The translations under genes were made by a program, and so were the position numbers. A DNA stretch of 64,000 nt from Geosiphon pyriformis (Eukaryota; Glomeromycota; Glomeromycetes; Archaeosporales; Geosiphonaceae): contig JAAOMT010000175.1 in the NCBI GenBank assembly GCA_016748015.1, forward strand, positions 532,212-596,211, written 5' to 3'. Below are positions 26,201-37,858 of the stretch, one piece after another. Positions within the stretch are counted from its first letter, which is position 1. Each line of letters opens with the position of its first letter. A model generated the notes under the pieces. It had not been told where the DNA came from. It searched no databases and saw only the letters and a list, made by a program, of their open reading frames with translations.

Positions 26201-27888
26201 TTCCTTCTAAAGTTCAGGAACTAATTCACAAACCAAACAAGAGTTCAAAAAAACCAACAGCATATTCAAAACCGACTTGTTACAGTGCTTCTACAATTCA
26301 TTTGAGATACCAAAAAGACCAGCCACCTTCCCATCAGGTAAATTTGAAATGACTGCAGACATCTCATCAAAGCTGATTAAGCATATAACATTAGAGAAAG
26401 TGCCATCAAAAACGTAATCCAGAAGTTGTATTAACAAACTCAAACATTAAACATATCAGAAACCACCCCACATGTTCATGTTCAGCCTTCCATAATCACA
26501 TCTACCCTAGATTTTACCAACTCAGGCTCCAAGACCAGCTTATTACTGACCACCAGATAGTCCAACACCACCTTACGAAAGGAACACTCCAATACACTCC
26601 TGATAGTATAACCTTTATCTAATACAAAGTTCTCCATACACCTGGTAATAGCCTGTCTGATCTGGGATTCTTCTGCACACTTGGATTCCAGAAGCTTGAA
26701 AGAGTGATAAAATTTCTTTGCTTTAGCCAGCACAGACCAAACAGCATCAAAATTAGCACTTGAAAGAAAGACCAATTTTGTTGCCAAGGCACCAACCAGG
26801 TCGAGCTTATTCCACACCTCCAACAGTGACACAAAGGCATCACTGGACACCAAACAAGAAGCTCTCACTAACTTGGAGACCAGCAACTTCAACTTATGAA
26901 ACCTAGAAGATACTTTGGTAAAAACACTATCATAACCCTTAAACCATTTTTTTTTGAATGTTTTATTAGCAGAAAGAACCATAATTCTATGAATGACATT
27001 CCACATTAAATCCAAATTCGTGTAATCCTTAGTCACAGCAAACTCATCTAAAAACACAAAAGCATTGGCAGCTAACATGTCCTAATACTTGCCCCATTTC
27101 AAAACATTAGCACTTTTGACGTCAAATTTCCAATGATTTTTGTTGGCCTGTTTGTGCATAGCAGAAAGCTGCATGTTCAACAAGCCACCCAAGCCCACAG
27201 AAATGGAAACAGCCTTATAATCAGTATCGAAAAATTTCACAATATCCATCACACTGCAATCCACAATTGCATTGACCAAACCAGAAGAGATGAACATGTA
27301 ATCAATCGTTTTAGCTACACCACAAAAATTGCATCAGATAGGTAACTTCGAGAACAAACTCCCACCCAAAGTATTGATCAAGCCCAAGTCGAAACACTTT
27401 TTAAAACTAGCACACCTACAAGAACTATTTTCATTAAAATCACCACCAAAAATGACAAAAAAGGAATCATTCACTGCCTTAGTGACAAAAGAATTGATTT
27501 CACTGGCCTAGAAAAAACAAGCAGCCAAAGAAGTGCCAGCATACAGCCCTAATACAGACACAGAAAGTTTATTCCTAAAGAGCAACTTGATAGATAAAAG
27601 TCGACTAGGAATCTCAGAAACTTTGCACACATGCTTGGCTAGAGAATTGTTCATTATGATCACCACACCAGAACCAAGATGACCAAAGCCCAAACCAGAG
27701 ACAAATACACAAACACCATCAAATTTGTTAGCTATCCAGGGATGAGCATGCCCTTTGAGCTTTGTTTTTGTAAAAATCGAAACCAAATTGTTCATAGAGT
27801 TATGCCAGTACACAATGTCTTCTTGCTTTGCCACATTGTTCATACTTCTGATATTGCACGTGGCTATTTTTCAGATAAGATCTGTCAT
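23247..27888 (-). pseudogene. LINE ORF2: AP endonuclease / reverse transcriptase / RNase H, disrupted
   Basis: Starts at ATG 27888, overlapping the ORF1 stop by four bases (ATGA). The endonuclease is seen in CNIRSMN near the start, the GGDFNENS block (about 27440) and TIDYMFIS (about 27300). RT blocks: VLQDMHKAYNSV (about 25930), GLNQGEVF and AFVDDTIWV (about 25570). RNase H: VYTDGSL (about 24510), LFSDSQAAL and KGHSGIMGNECAD. A C-terminal CLYCGDVEISDHVFSC zinc motif lies near 23760. In-frame stops occur at about 27873, 27508, 27082, 26482, 25946, 25538 and 25262, with frameshifts near 26430, 25000, 24370 and 24000. Most stops replace Trp or Gln of the family, so the copy decayed by C-to-T changes on either strand. 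Confidence 0.85.
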
Positions 27889-29858
27889 TGGGAAGGAGAG
27901 TGTTGAGGGGACCCCAAATCTGTACCCAGCTGATCCAATTTTGCTAATATGGAACCAACAGCAACATCGAGAGCCATCAATTTAGATTCAAGCCTACCAA
28001 CTTTAAAGGTGAGAACCTTTGAACTGCACAAACTTAAATCAGAAACAATGTTTTCCAAAACAGAAACTGAGGAAGAGAAATGAGAAGAAGAAAATAGAGG
28101 ATCCAAAGCCATGTCCTGAACAGAGAGCACTACAGAAGAAGCAGAGATGACAGAAGACACAACAGGAGAAACAGAAACCAGAGAAACCAAATCCACACCA
28201 TTCAGTCTATGCACTATTTCAAACACTCAGTTAGACAAAAGCTCGAAGGACCATTCCAATACAGCCAGACAATTAACAATACAAGAAACATCTGAAACTT
28301 CTGTCAGTAATCTACCAGCAGAAGGGGCACCAGACACAAGAGCACCAGGACCAGAGACAGGTTGGGCACCAGTACCAAAAGGGGCAGCAAGTGAAGCAAC
28401 CTGAGCCCAAGACTTGCCACCAAAAAAGACAGGGCAAGCAACTGAAGCATGTCTTTTCTTATATATATTTGCCAAGCAAACCTGATCATGAACAGATGCC
28501 ATCTTTCTCCCACAACTACCAGAGAAACCACCTACTGAACACATATCTGAAACATAACCAAAATGTTCGCACTTGGCACAACAAGTCAAAGAGAGACTGG
28601 CCCAACGTAAACTCACACCCTTGAAGACTGGAACTGAACCAATAGCAGCCAATCTGGTTGTTTCATCATCAAAACAAACAGTCGTACACCTATCATGAAT
28701 GTAAGAAACAGGATTATGACCAATGAAATATGTCTTCCCACCATATGATTCCAACAAATCAGAAAAATTATGGGCCATTGTTCCCATTGGCAAAATATAC
28801 AACAAAGCCCGATGCTGATTCCTGAAAACTCACAATTGTTTATTTTCAGTTGTCAAAGCCACTCGCACAGAATTCTTATCCATGAGAACTGATCACTTAA
28901 AAGCAACCATGCCGGCTATCTTAGCTGACTCAAACTTCACTAAGGCCTTTTGCCATAGACCAATTAGCTGCATTCTGATTGAAACAATCTTACCAAACTT
29001 GAAAAAAACTGATTCTACAGCCAATTTGGGAAGATCAACTGGAATTTTCTTGACCACAATTTCTTAATTTGAATGACTGTTTACTTTTCTTAGTTCATCA
29101 TTAACTAAAATCTTCCCACTGATAGCCAAACTCTTTGCCTTATTCATACTAGCTTCTGAAGTAAAAGTAAATCTGATGATTTCAGGGAACTTTGAAGGAG
29201 TAGAGGCCCCCCCCCCAAAACTATCAACATGATAAAAAATTTTTTTAATTGAGACTAACTTATCACCATTAGTTTTGCCAGGAATGGCAGATAGCTCAAT
29301 ATCTAATGCAAACAATTTTGACGAATTAAAATTCCGTTTCTCTGGTGCACATGATCTGACTGAAGGAGGGCAATTAGATCCATAAAATTTGGGACTTGAA
29401 AGAGGCAAAGTATCTTCACCATCACTTGGAACATTAAAAAAAAAAGATGGTGGCTTACTGTCCAGAATATAGGTACAAGTATGCGTCTTCCTTGGTATGG
29501 TATTGTTTATGTTGTCATCTAAACTCGAAACATCTGACTCTGCATAGCTAGTTTCCTCAGTGATAACATTTTCCAAGTTATTCAAGTTCGAGATACCACT
29601 TATGCTGTCCACTTTACTGTTGACTTTGCTAGCCCACAATCTTCCAATGTTAGGTCCGTCATCACTTTCATCTATAATGTTCAAGACACCAGCAAACGGC
29701 TCTACCAAACTATCAACCACTACAGATTTTTTTGGCTTCTTATAAGATGAACTGCAAGATTGAAGACCAACCGAATGCTTATTTTTGACACCAGACTGGG
29801 TTCCCAATCCAGCCGAAATGGACTCAAAACTACCAGCAGCAAAGCCCACCAGTTCCAT
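27885..29858 (-). pseudogene. LINE ORF1 (nucleic-acid-binding, CCHC knuckle), disrupted
   Basis: A single frame of 658 codons from ATG 29858 to the stop at 27885 is interrupted by three in-frame stops at about 29064, 28830 and 28227. The N-terminal part is Ser-rich and low in complexity. An RRM-like region follows (SIRMQLIGLW....VKFES, about 28960). Next comes a zinc-knuckle-like CCAKCEHFGYVSDMC (about 28570) and a C-terminal heptad-like region (about 28100-27950) that could form a coiled coil. ORF1 proteins of this class coat the element RNA. This ORF1 belongs to a different subfamily from the two half-LINE ORF1 remnants. Confidence 0.75.
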
Positions 29859-30180
29859 AGCTACAAAAAGGGAAATGTCTGAAGAAATAACTGAAAAAAA
29901 TTGAAGGGGAAAGGGAAAAAGAAGGCTATTTTAGTAACGACTCAATGTTCTCGTCATGACTGGGGGATCAATGAAAAAAAAAGTTTTTTTTTGTTATTTG
30001 ATTTAATAATTTTATCTTATTTGTGTATTATCCTAATTAAGTTATTAGTTATATAGTAATATTTAATAATTTAACTAATTTAATAAGTAATAAATAATAG
30101 TAATAATATATATTAATTAATAATATAAATTATAAAAATAATTTTATATTAAATAATAATTCAAATTTTTACTAGTAATA

Positions 30181-33150
30181 CTGTGCTTTTTGTGATCTAA
30201 ATTTAATTTTATCTTAGTTATTTTTAATTAATAATAATATACTAAAGACTTAGTATTTAGAATACTATTGGTTATTATAAAACATAATATATTTTTTATA
30301 TAATTGAATATTTTATTTGTTTTAATTATTAAATTTGAATTTTTTTTAAAAGATAAGTATGACTAAAAGTTAAATAGTAGAATTAATTTAATTTTTATAA
30401 TTGAATTAAGTTAATTCTATAATATATTTAATATATTTAATTTTTTTTATTTAACAAATATTTTTTATGTTTTATTAATTAGAATTATTATTAATTTATA
30501 GATTATTTTGGTATTATATAAATAGTAATAAAGTTTATTAAAAATACTATTATAAGTTACTATAAAAAAAGTTTTTTGTTTTACTTTTTTAAAAATAAAA
30601 AAAGTATATTAACAGATCTAATCACAATCTTTTATTTATAATAATATTAATTCAGTTGTATTTTTTTAATAATAGTTTTCTACATGTAAAACAAAATATA
30701 TTTTTTATTTTTTATTTTACTTGAAACTGCCAAATTATTTTCTGTAACAAATTTTATAATATAAATAAATATAAGTTTTATATTCTTTTTTTGATAATAT
30801 ATAGACTCTTATATATAAAAGTTTTTTATTATAATTTTTGCATTTAAGTAAAATATAAGCTAGTTGTTTTCTTAGCAGTAGTTTTAAATATAAAACATAC
30901 TAATTGTTGGTTTGTTTATTATTTAATATTAATAAAGTTTATTAATAAAAATTTTCAGATTATAAAAATATTAATTGTGATTTAAGTTGTTTGAATAATT
31001 GTTGTTTTGTTTTTTAGTCTAATTAGACCAAAAATTAAATATTATGTAAGTTTTGATAATTGGTTTTTCTTTTTTTTTCGAATTCAAAAATTAGAGCTTT
31101 TTTAAATTATTTATTAAAAATATTATAAATAGCAAGTACATTGGTATATTGTTTTTAATATAAAATTTTTAGTTTTTGTATTTTTTATTTTAAATTAATC
31201 TTGGTCTTAAAAAGTCAATTGTTTTTAACAAAAACTTAATATTAGAGTAGATTTATAATAAAAATTTTAATTAGAATAGTAATTTTATCAATTATAAAAA
31301 AAAAATTGTTAATTTTTTTATTGATGTCATTTTTATATTATTAATAGTAATAATTATTATTTAAGCAAATCAGTTTATATTTTATTTTAGTTTTTGTATT
31401 AACTAATAAGTAATAATGCTTTTAGCAAATCTACTATTTAGAATCAAGCTAATTAATTTTCTTTTAATTTTAATATATATAGCTGTAATTGTTTTTTGTT
31501 CAAAAATTGTTGTATTATTAAGTAAAAATAATGATTTATTTGCTTTGAATTTAAATAAAAAGATATTAAATAAGTTGGTATTTTCAGTTATTTTTGCTAG
31601 TAAAATTGTTATATTGCTAAAAAATTTTTTTTGTTAAGTTATAATTCTATTTTTTACAAATATAGTATAATAAAAATTCTGGTTTTTAAGCATTGTGAAA
31701 TAATTGGGTTGAGTATAAAAATGTTTAAGTAGTTGTTAATTGTTATTATAAAATACTAATTAGTTATTATAATTGATTTTGTTGTTGTTAGACTAAAAAC
31801 AATTTGGTAATATAAATTAGTTAAATTAATAATACTGTTATTTTTGTGATAGAACAGATTAATAATAATTGGGTTGTAGTCTTAATAAATAATAAGTAGA
31901 TGGTAGTGAATTGTATAATTGCTATTGTTAAATAAAATAACATTAATTATTCTGTTTTTGTTGATTTTTTTATATCTTTTAGCAATTATGTTTTCAATGT
32001 TTAGAGATTTCACAATAGTGGCAATTCGAATTTTGGTTTTGATTATTATTTAATAATAATGTATTGCGAGAGTTTTATTGTTGTAGTGACTAATACTTTT
32101 GTTGTTAATTAGCAAAATAAGTTTTAACTTTTTTAGTAAGTTGGTCAATTTTCTTTTCAGCTGTTAAGCTAGTTTCTCCAATGACTAGATTAACAAATTT
32201 GGTTTGGTTTACTTTTTTTATAATCAGCTCATAATTTTTTACATGTAAATAACAATAGTTAAATCTGCTAAAGCATGTAAATAAACTTTTTTAATAAGTT
32301 TGTCTTTAAGTTCAGCAATAAATTGATTTAAGATTTGAGCATTAAAATAATAAGCATTGGTTTCTAGTTGGTAAATTCTTCTGAAAAGTTTGTAGAATTT
32401 CCCAATATAAGTTATAACAAATTTAGATGGTTCTTGTTTAATATTTTAGAAACAGTTATGAAAAGTAATTGAAGTATTGTAGTATGTAAATTGCTTAATA
32501 AAAGCAGTTTTGAAAGCTTATCAATTTGCAAAAGATTCTTCCAAGTTTTTGAACTATTTACTTGTGGTTCTTTTATGAAAGTAAAGAATTGTTTTTAATA
32601 TTCTTATGGCATTTTATTTATTTATATTTTCTGCTTTAGTAACTTGATCAAGCCACTCTTAAGAACTGGTTTTTATATTTTTTTCAAAGAAATCAGAGAT
32701 TTTTGTAATATAAGCAATGGCTATTTCTTTATTGTTTTTTTTTATTGTCTGTGATTGCTTTTTTATTTTCTTTATTTTTATTTTCTACTTTTTCGATAAG
32801 TTCAGAGACATTTTTCTTATTGATTAGTGTTTTTTAAAACTTCTTAAATATTGTTACTAAAATTAAAGATATTAATTTAATTTGTTATAATTTCAAAAAT
32901 TACAATTTGTGCAAAAAAGTTTCAATGTTAATTTATTTCCTAGTTAGTTGATTTATGTTTTTTTTTCAATAAGTATTTTAAGATTTAAAGAATAAATAAA
33001 ATTTTGTTTGAAAAGTATTTTAAAGATTTTAACGTGTTGAAAACCAATTTTTTAACAAAAGTTGGTAAATAATCAGCTTTGAAGTTATTAATTTATAGTG
33101 CGATAAAATAAATCTTAAAAGAAAATTTTAATATCGTGTTACGTTTTATT
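30181..33150 (-). mobile_element. Second internal unit of the Gypsy-like array, internally deleted
   Basis: Aligns in the same orientation with 19020-22200 of unit 1 (for example 31410-31460 with 20190-20240, and 32580-32650 with 21400-21480). The equivalent of 15.6-19.0 kb, including integrase, is missing, so this unit is deleted in pol. All frames are broken. The upper end fades near 32.9-33.15 kb, where a LINE 3' tail begins. Confidence 0.6.
31970..32600 (-). pseudogene. Gag remnant with CCHC zinc knuckle (array unit 2)
   Basis: The minus strand reads FVNLVIGETSLTAEKKIDQL, then a knuckle CHYCEISKH.KHNC at about 32025-31981, i.e. CX2CX4HX4C with a stop where Trp is usual. This is the best-preserved diagnostic for the element's Gag. 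The frame has several stops. Confidence 0.6.
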
Positions 33151-33179
33151 AATAAATTATTTAATTAAATATTTTTTTT

Positions 33180-33330
33180 GCTTTATTTATTGAGCGTAGT
33201 TTTTTTCCCAATATATTATTTACAACATATACGTGTTTTAAAATAAGCATAATTACACATTTTTTATATGTGAATAGCCACCCAAAATGATCAAAAATAT
33301 TTTACAACACCTAAAGCCAATTTAATTGCT
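33180..33330 (-). mobile_element. LINE 3' tail fragment
   Basis: On the minus strand the segment carries the family tail core (GGTGTTGTAAAATATTTTT, then GGGTGGCTATTCACATA), parallel to the tail of the nested LINE (TTGAGTGGCTGGTCACATG). An AT-rich end lies toward 33160. No coding part of a LINE is recognised beside it, so it is a heavily 5'-truncated insertion. Confidence 0.5.
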
Positions 33331-35475
33331 TATTTATTAACTTTGTATTTTTTTTTAGGCTTTTGGAGCAATTTAGCTTCATTTTCTGGAATAAAAAATT
33401 CAAAGTTTGCACAATGACACTCAAAATGCCGCTTAGACTAACCATCTTGGAAATTAGCAACACAGAATTTTTTCAAATTTAATTCTGTCAATTGCAACAT
33501 CAGTTGTAAAAATATCAAAAAATAAATCTATATTTTGCACCACATGAGATTACAATCATGACTGATTCAAAGAAGTTATCAGCTGTTCAACAAAAAACAG
33601 TTGTCATTAATTGAAGAGATCAGTTTTGGCAGGAAAGTGTTGTTTTCAGCTGCTAATAAGACTGAAATTTTTTTTTTGGTCACAAAACTTGACAATTTAT
33701 TAAAGATAGTAAAATTTTTCGATATTAATACTGTATATAATATTTATTCTTATTTATTTCTGTACAAAATATTATAAATTGTTTCGATTTTGGTTCAATT
33801 TTTTCTTTTAGATTATACCATCACAAAAGACAGTTTTTTTTATGTGTCATTGAATCAATTCAGATACACGTATAATGAAACCATTAGAGAAATACTTGGG
33901 AAAATTTATTTTAAAGATTAATTAATTGTTTGTTTGTTTGTTTGTATTAAAAATTTTTTGATGTCACTAGACTCTTGGGTCTAAATTGTCATAAAACCAT
34001 GAATTTCACAATAGATCAAAATGAACATGAAGATTAGTTGTTTCAGTTGTATCAAAATTATTAATCATAAGCCTAATGAATCAGAATGCTAAGATGCCAG
34101 GATATATTACAGCTTCAAATCTCTTCAATCAGTAAAAATTCCATATAAATTACAAAAGAACTCAATATAATAGTTAAAAATGAATGATTCACTTGTATTA
34201 GCATTCATTGACGTACCGGTTTTATAGATGAGATTTTTGGGCTTCGAGTTAAACGTGAGTGAGTATAATTTAATTTTGAATATTATCTAATATTTACACC
34301 ATTTTTTATCCGACATTTAGAAAGAAACTAAATATTCAGTTATATTACTATTGAATTCAAAATTACTATTATTGCATTAATATTAATAACTCTATATTTT
34401 AAAGAATTATAATAATATCCAAGCATTTAATTTTTTTGCAACTATATTGATAATGATTATTATTTTAAATTTAGAATTAAATAAAAATTTGATCACTCTT
34501 TATTCATTTAAGGTTAATAGTTTTGCAGTTGTTTTCGTCAGATTGGTTCTAACCAAATATATATATATTACCAACATAATTAATTTTTAACTTTTAATTT
34601 TGTTGAAAAGTTAAAAAGACCCAAGATAATTGATTTGTATATATATTTCTTAACCAGTATTATTTTTCTAGTGAAACCTTTTCTTTCAACACTGGGACTG
34701 ACAGTATACATCGTAAATATCATCAATAATAAATATATGGTTTTGACAATATGTAAAGCCCGCTGCTTTACTCTTTGCCGCTAATATCGACCCTCTAAAT
34801 CTTCTACATTCGAGAGATGCCTAATGTCCAAAAAAGTTGAAGATTTAATTTTCTATGAATTTATTTGTATAAAATACAAATTAATAAATATTTTTTAATG
34901 AATTAGCAAATCGTTAAGTGCTATTAATATTTTTATTGAGAATATTCCATAATTCGTGGCTTTTTTTTTATAATTTTGGCTTTGAATTTAATGACTTTTT
35001 ATTTAACATATGTTAGATTATAGATACATTATAAATATACTTTTGTTAAATAAAATTTGAAATTATTTAACATTAATATTTTTTTAAGATCTGATAGCAA
35101 GCATAATTCATTTAAATTGGGAGGGTGATTCAAAAATCTTATAAGAAAGAAGACTGGTTGGGCTAAAAAAATTCTTTTTGAAATTTATTAACGACCTATT
35201 GAAACCGATCAGAGCATTAGATTTTTATTTAAACTAAAAATAGAAATATAAGACCAGGACAAGCATAGTTAGTATTTTTGCGCCTTTGATCTCTATCCTT
35301 TTAAGAATGTAAATGAGGGAATGTAATGAAGTGGGCGTCTACTTTCACGTTCTACCGCTTCAAGACTTAGCCTTCTCGGGAATGTGATTTAACAAATTAC
35401 TGGTTGAAATTCTTATATATTTAGCGTTAGCAAGACGAACTCCTTGAAAATACCCATTTTTGTTGCTTGAAAATC
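33331..35475. other. Intergenic region, no recognised gene
   Basis: Mixed-composition DNA with many stops in all frames. A short frame at about 33558 (MTDSKKLSAVQQ...) is broken after about 16 codons and is not assigned. From about 35280 the composition is more gene-like and contains the upstream region of the Sel1-kinase gene, with a TATATAT patch near 35415-35420. Confidence 0.4.
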
Positions 35476-37858
35476 ATGTCTTCAACTGCATCAATTGAAA
35501 ACGCAACTTGAACCCTCGACTGGCTTGAAGAAGCATTTATTGTCATTAGAGAAAATTTAGCTATTTTTCCAGCTAGTGAATATTCAAAAATTGCTGACTT
35601 AGTTAAAAATCATCTTGTGCGCAATCAGAAAACACCGGAAGATTTATTCAATTATTTGGAAAATAAAAGTTCAAAGCGTTCGATAGATCATATTTTACTC
35701 GGCTTTTCTTTAGAACATGGGATTGGAACTATTCCTAATTTAAAAAAAGCATTTTTAGAATTTCAGGAAGCAGCGAATGCAAAAGATTCCTTTGGACAAT
35801 TCTTCCTACGAAATTGTTATGATAATGGAATCGGTACTTCACAAGACCAAAAAAAAGCATTTGAACTCTATTCAAAAGCAGCAGAGGCGGGTAATACAAA
35901 TGCGCAATACAATCTTGCACTTTGTTATGATAAGGGAGAAGGAACGACGAAAAACTTGGAAAAAGCATTTGAACTCTATTCAAAAGCAGCAAAGGCGGTA
36001 TATACAATTGCACAAATCAGCCTTAGAAAATATTGTCTAAATGGACTGCAAACAATAAAAGATATGGAAAAGGTGGAAAATCCGAGTCCTCAAACCAATA
36101 TTGAAATGTATTATCGAAATGGATGGGGAATAGCGAAAAGTTTAGAAGAAAAGTTTGAGTTTTATTTAAAAGCAGTATAGATAGGAAATTAAATTGCACA
36201 GTACAACCTTGGAATGTGCTATCAAAATGGATGGGGAAACATAAAAACTTAGAAAAAGCATTTGAAATCTATTCGAAAGCAGCAGACAAATTACTCAAGT
36301 TATCGAAATGATTTTCCTGATTTGAATGCCCTTTATCTCACTTTACACGATCAAAATGACCTTGAACGTTTCATTTTGCAATTTTAAAATCGAGGATTAA
36401 AATTCCCAGGCAATTCTAAAGGAGATTTTTTAGATTTTGAAGCTTTTTTTGACCACCTTTCAGATGAATTCAAATGTCTTAAATTTGGTAACTTGGGTAT
36501 AATCATTACTGGATCTCCTATATGTCCATTTTGCAATACGGATAATGTATTTGAAGCCGGCTTGCCGAAATGTCCGGAATGCTATAGCACATGAAAAAAT
36601 CCACTTTGGTGTAACTCTTGTGAAAAATCACGATTATCAACCATTTGGGGAACATGGAATAGCGGAAATGAAGATATTAATCAGTATATATACCATACAC
36701 AGGAGATTTCTAAAAGCTCCAGAGCATGTTTAGAATGGATTTCTCCCAACGAGATGAAATTTTTAGAAAAGGTGGGAACGGGAGGATTTGGCATTGTTAA
36801 AGAAGGTATATGGGAGAGAGGCAAAATTCTATTTTGGGACGAGAAAAATCAAAAGTATAAAAGAAGTGGAGCTACGAGAGTTGCTTTGAAATGTCGCAAA
36901 TATAGCCAAAACATAGAATATGTCAATTCAGTTGAGGTATTTCCTTTTAAAAAATCCATGTGATTTTACTATTCTGATTTCTTTCTCTAACACTCGAAAA
37001 CGCATTTCAATAGTTTATTGCTCATCTTAACTGTGCTTCTTGCAAATACATTCTTCAATGCTATGGAATAACCAAAGACGTTACAACCAATGAATTTGTT
37101 ATGGTTTTACCATTTGCAGAACACGGGAACCTCAGAGCTTTTCTAAAGATGAACGAAATCACTCTTACTTGGGAAATGGTTCTTCGTGTTCTTCTCCAAA
37201 TCGCTACTGGTCTAAGATTTATACATGATTTAAATCTGGTGCTTGGGGACTTACATCCTGGAAATATCCTTGTTTTGAGATCAAACCCCTTAAAAGTTGC
37301 CATTGCTGACCTAGGATTATGTCGTCCTGCCAATTATTCTCCACAGCCTGGCGAAATTTTTGGTGTTGTTCGATACTTAGCACCTGAAATTTGTAACTTG
37401 TCGCCTCACACCAAATATAGCGATATTTATAGTTGTGCGATTATTTCCTGGGAAATTATTTCAGGAGAAAGACCGTGGAATGGTATTAAAGATCCTATCT
37501 GCATTCAATTTTATACAATTCAGGGAAGGCGCCTCCCGATCCAAAAGCATACACCTCAATGTATTCAGGAAATGATTGAAAAGAATTGGGAGGATAAACC
37601 CCATTGCCGTGATAGTGCAGAAGAACTTCAAAAAAGAGTGATTGCTGCTCGCGACGACTGTAACTTAAATGAATTTATCAGTAGAAAAAGACTTAATTAC
37701 AAAACCATACAAGTTGCTAACCATGATAAGAGTCAAAAAATATTAAGCCCTACAATTTCTCAAAATGGTAAGCCTTTCATTTGTTATATTTAATATCTTT
37801 AAAAAATATGTGGTTTAACCAACTTTTTCCAGAGGCAAATTTGGCATTTGGTAGCTAA
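35476..37858 (+). pseudogene. Sel1-repeat / zinc-ribbon / TKL-like kinase gene with broken 5' half
   Basis: From ATG 35476 the translation shows Sel1-type repeats (AFELYSKAAEAGNTNAQYNLA and neighbours, about 35720-36180). A zinc-ribbon pair (CPFCNT, CPECYST.KNPLWCNSC; 36520-36630) follows, then a protein kinase. In-frame stops lie at 35509, 36178, 36190, 36385 and 36592, and a frame slip lies near 36240-36290. The first and last stops sit where the sequence expects Trp (TGA for TGG). The kinase part is intact if translation starts at 36754: exons 36754-36936, 37014-37767 and 37833-37858, 320 residues, with GTGGFG, VALK, LGDLHPGN and ADLGLC. The HRD-type Asp and a DLG in place of DFG are kept. 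This architecture is expanded in Rhizophagus. The 5' part is a pseudogene; a short kinase may still be made. Confidence 0.75.

Larger units (their letters stand above)
23115..30013 (-). mobile_element. Near full-length LINE nested in LTR 2
   Basis: A 6.9 kb non-LTR retrotransposon on the minus strand has ORF1, then ORF2 (endonuclease, RT, RNase H, C-terminal CCHC) and a 3' tail at 23115-23250 ending in a T-run on the plus strand (poly-A of the element). Both flanks carry ATCTTATTT (23106-23114 and 30014-30022), a probable target-site duplication. It belongs to the LINE family abundant in Rhizophagus genomes. The GC content is clearly higher than in its surroundings, so it is a younger insertion. 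Stops and frameshifts make this copy non-autonomous. Confidence 0.85.
22329..30180 (-). repeat. LTR 2, split by a nested LINE
   Basis: The two halves are 22329-23114 and about 30014-30180. Together they align with LTR 1 (14641-15550), and the junction sequence ...ATTATTTTATTTGTGTATTATCC of LTR 1 is what is interrupted here. LTR 2 serves as 5' LTR of the unit at 15.5-22.3 kb and as 3' LTR of the unit at 30.2-33.1 kb, i.e. a head-to-tail array. Confidence 0.65.

Noticed and set aside
31416-31637. Plus-strand 73-codon frame resembling a small membrane protein
   Set aside because: Antisense to decayed pol of array unit 2 and paralogous to a stop-filled stretch at 20190-20420.
33558-33640. Short frame beginning MTDSKKLSAVQQ, reminiscent of a transposase N-terminus
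   Set aside because: It stops after about 16 codons, has no downstream catalytic motif, and cannot be linked to the mariner remnant 5 kb away.
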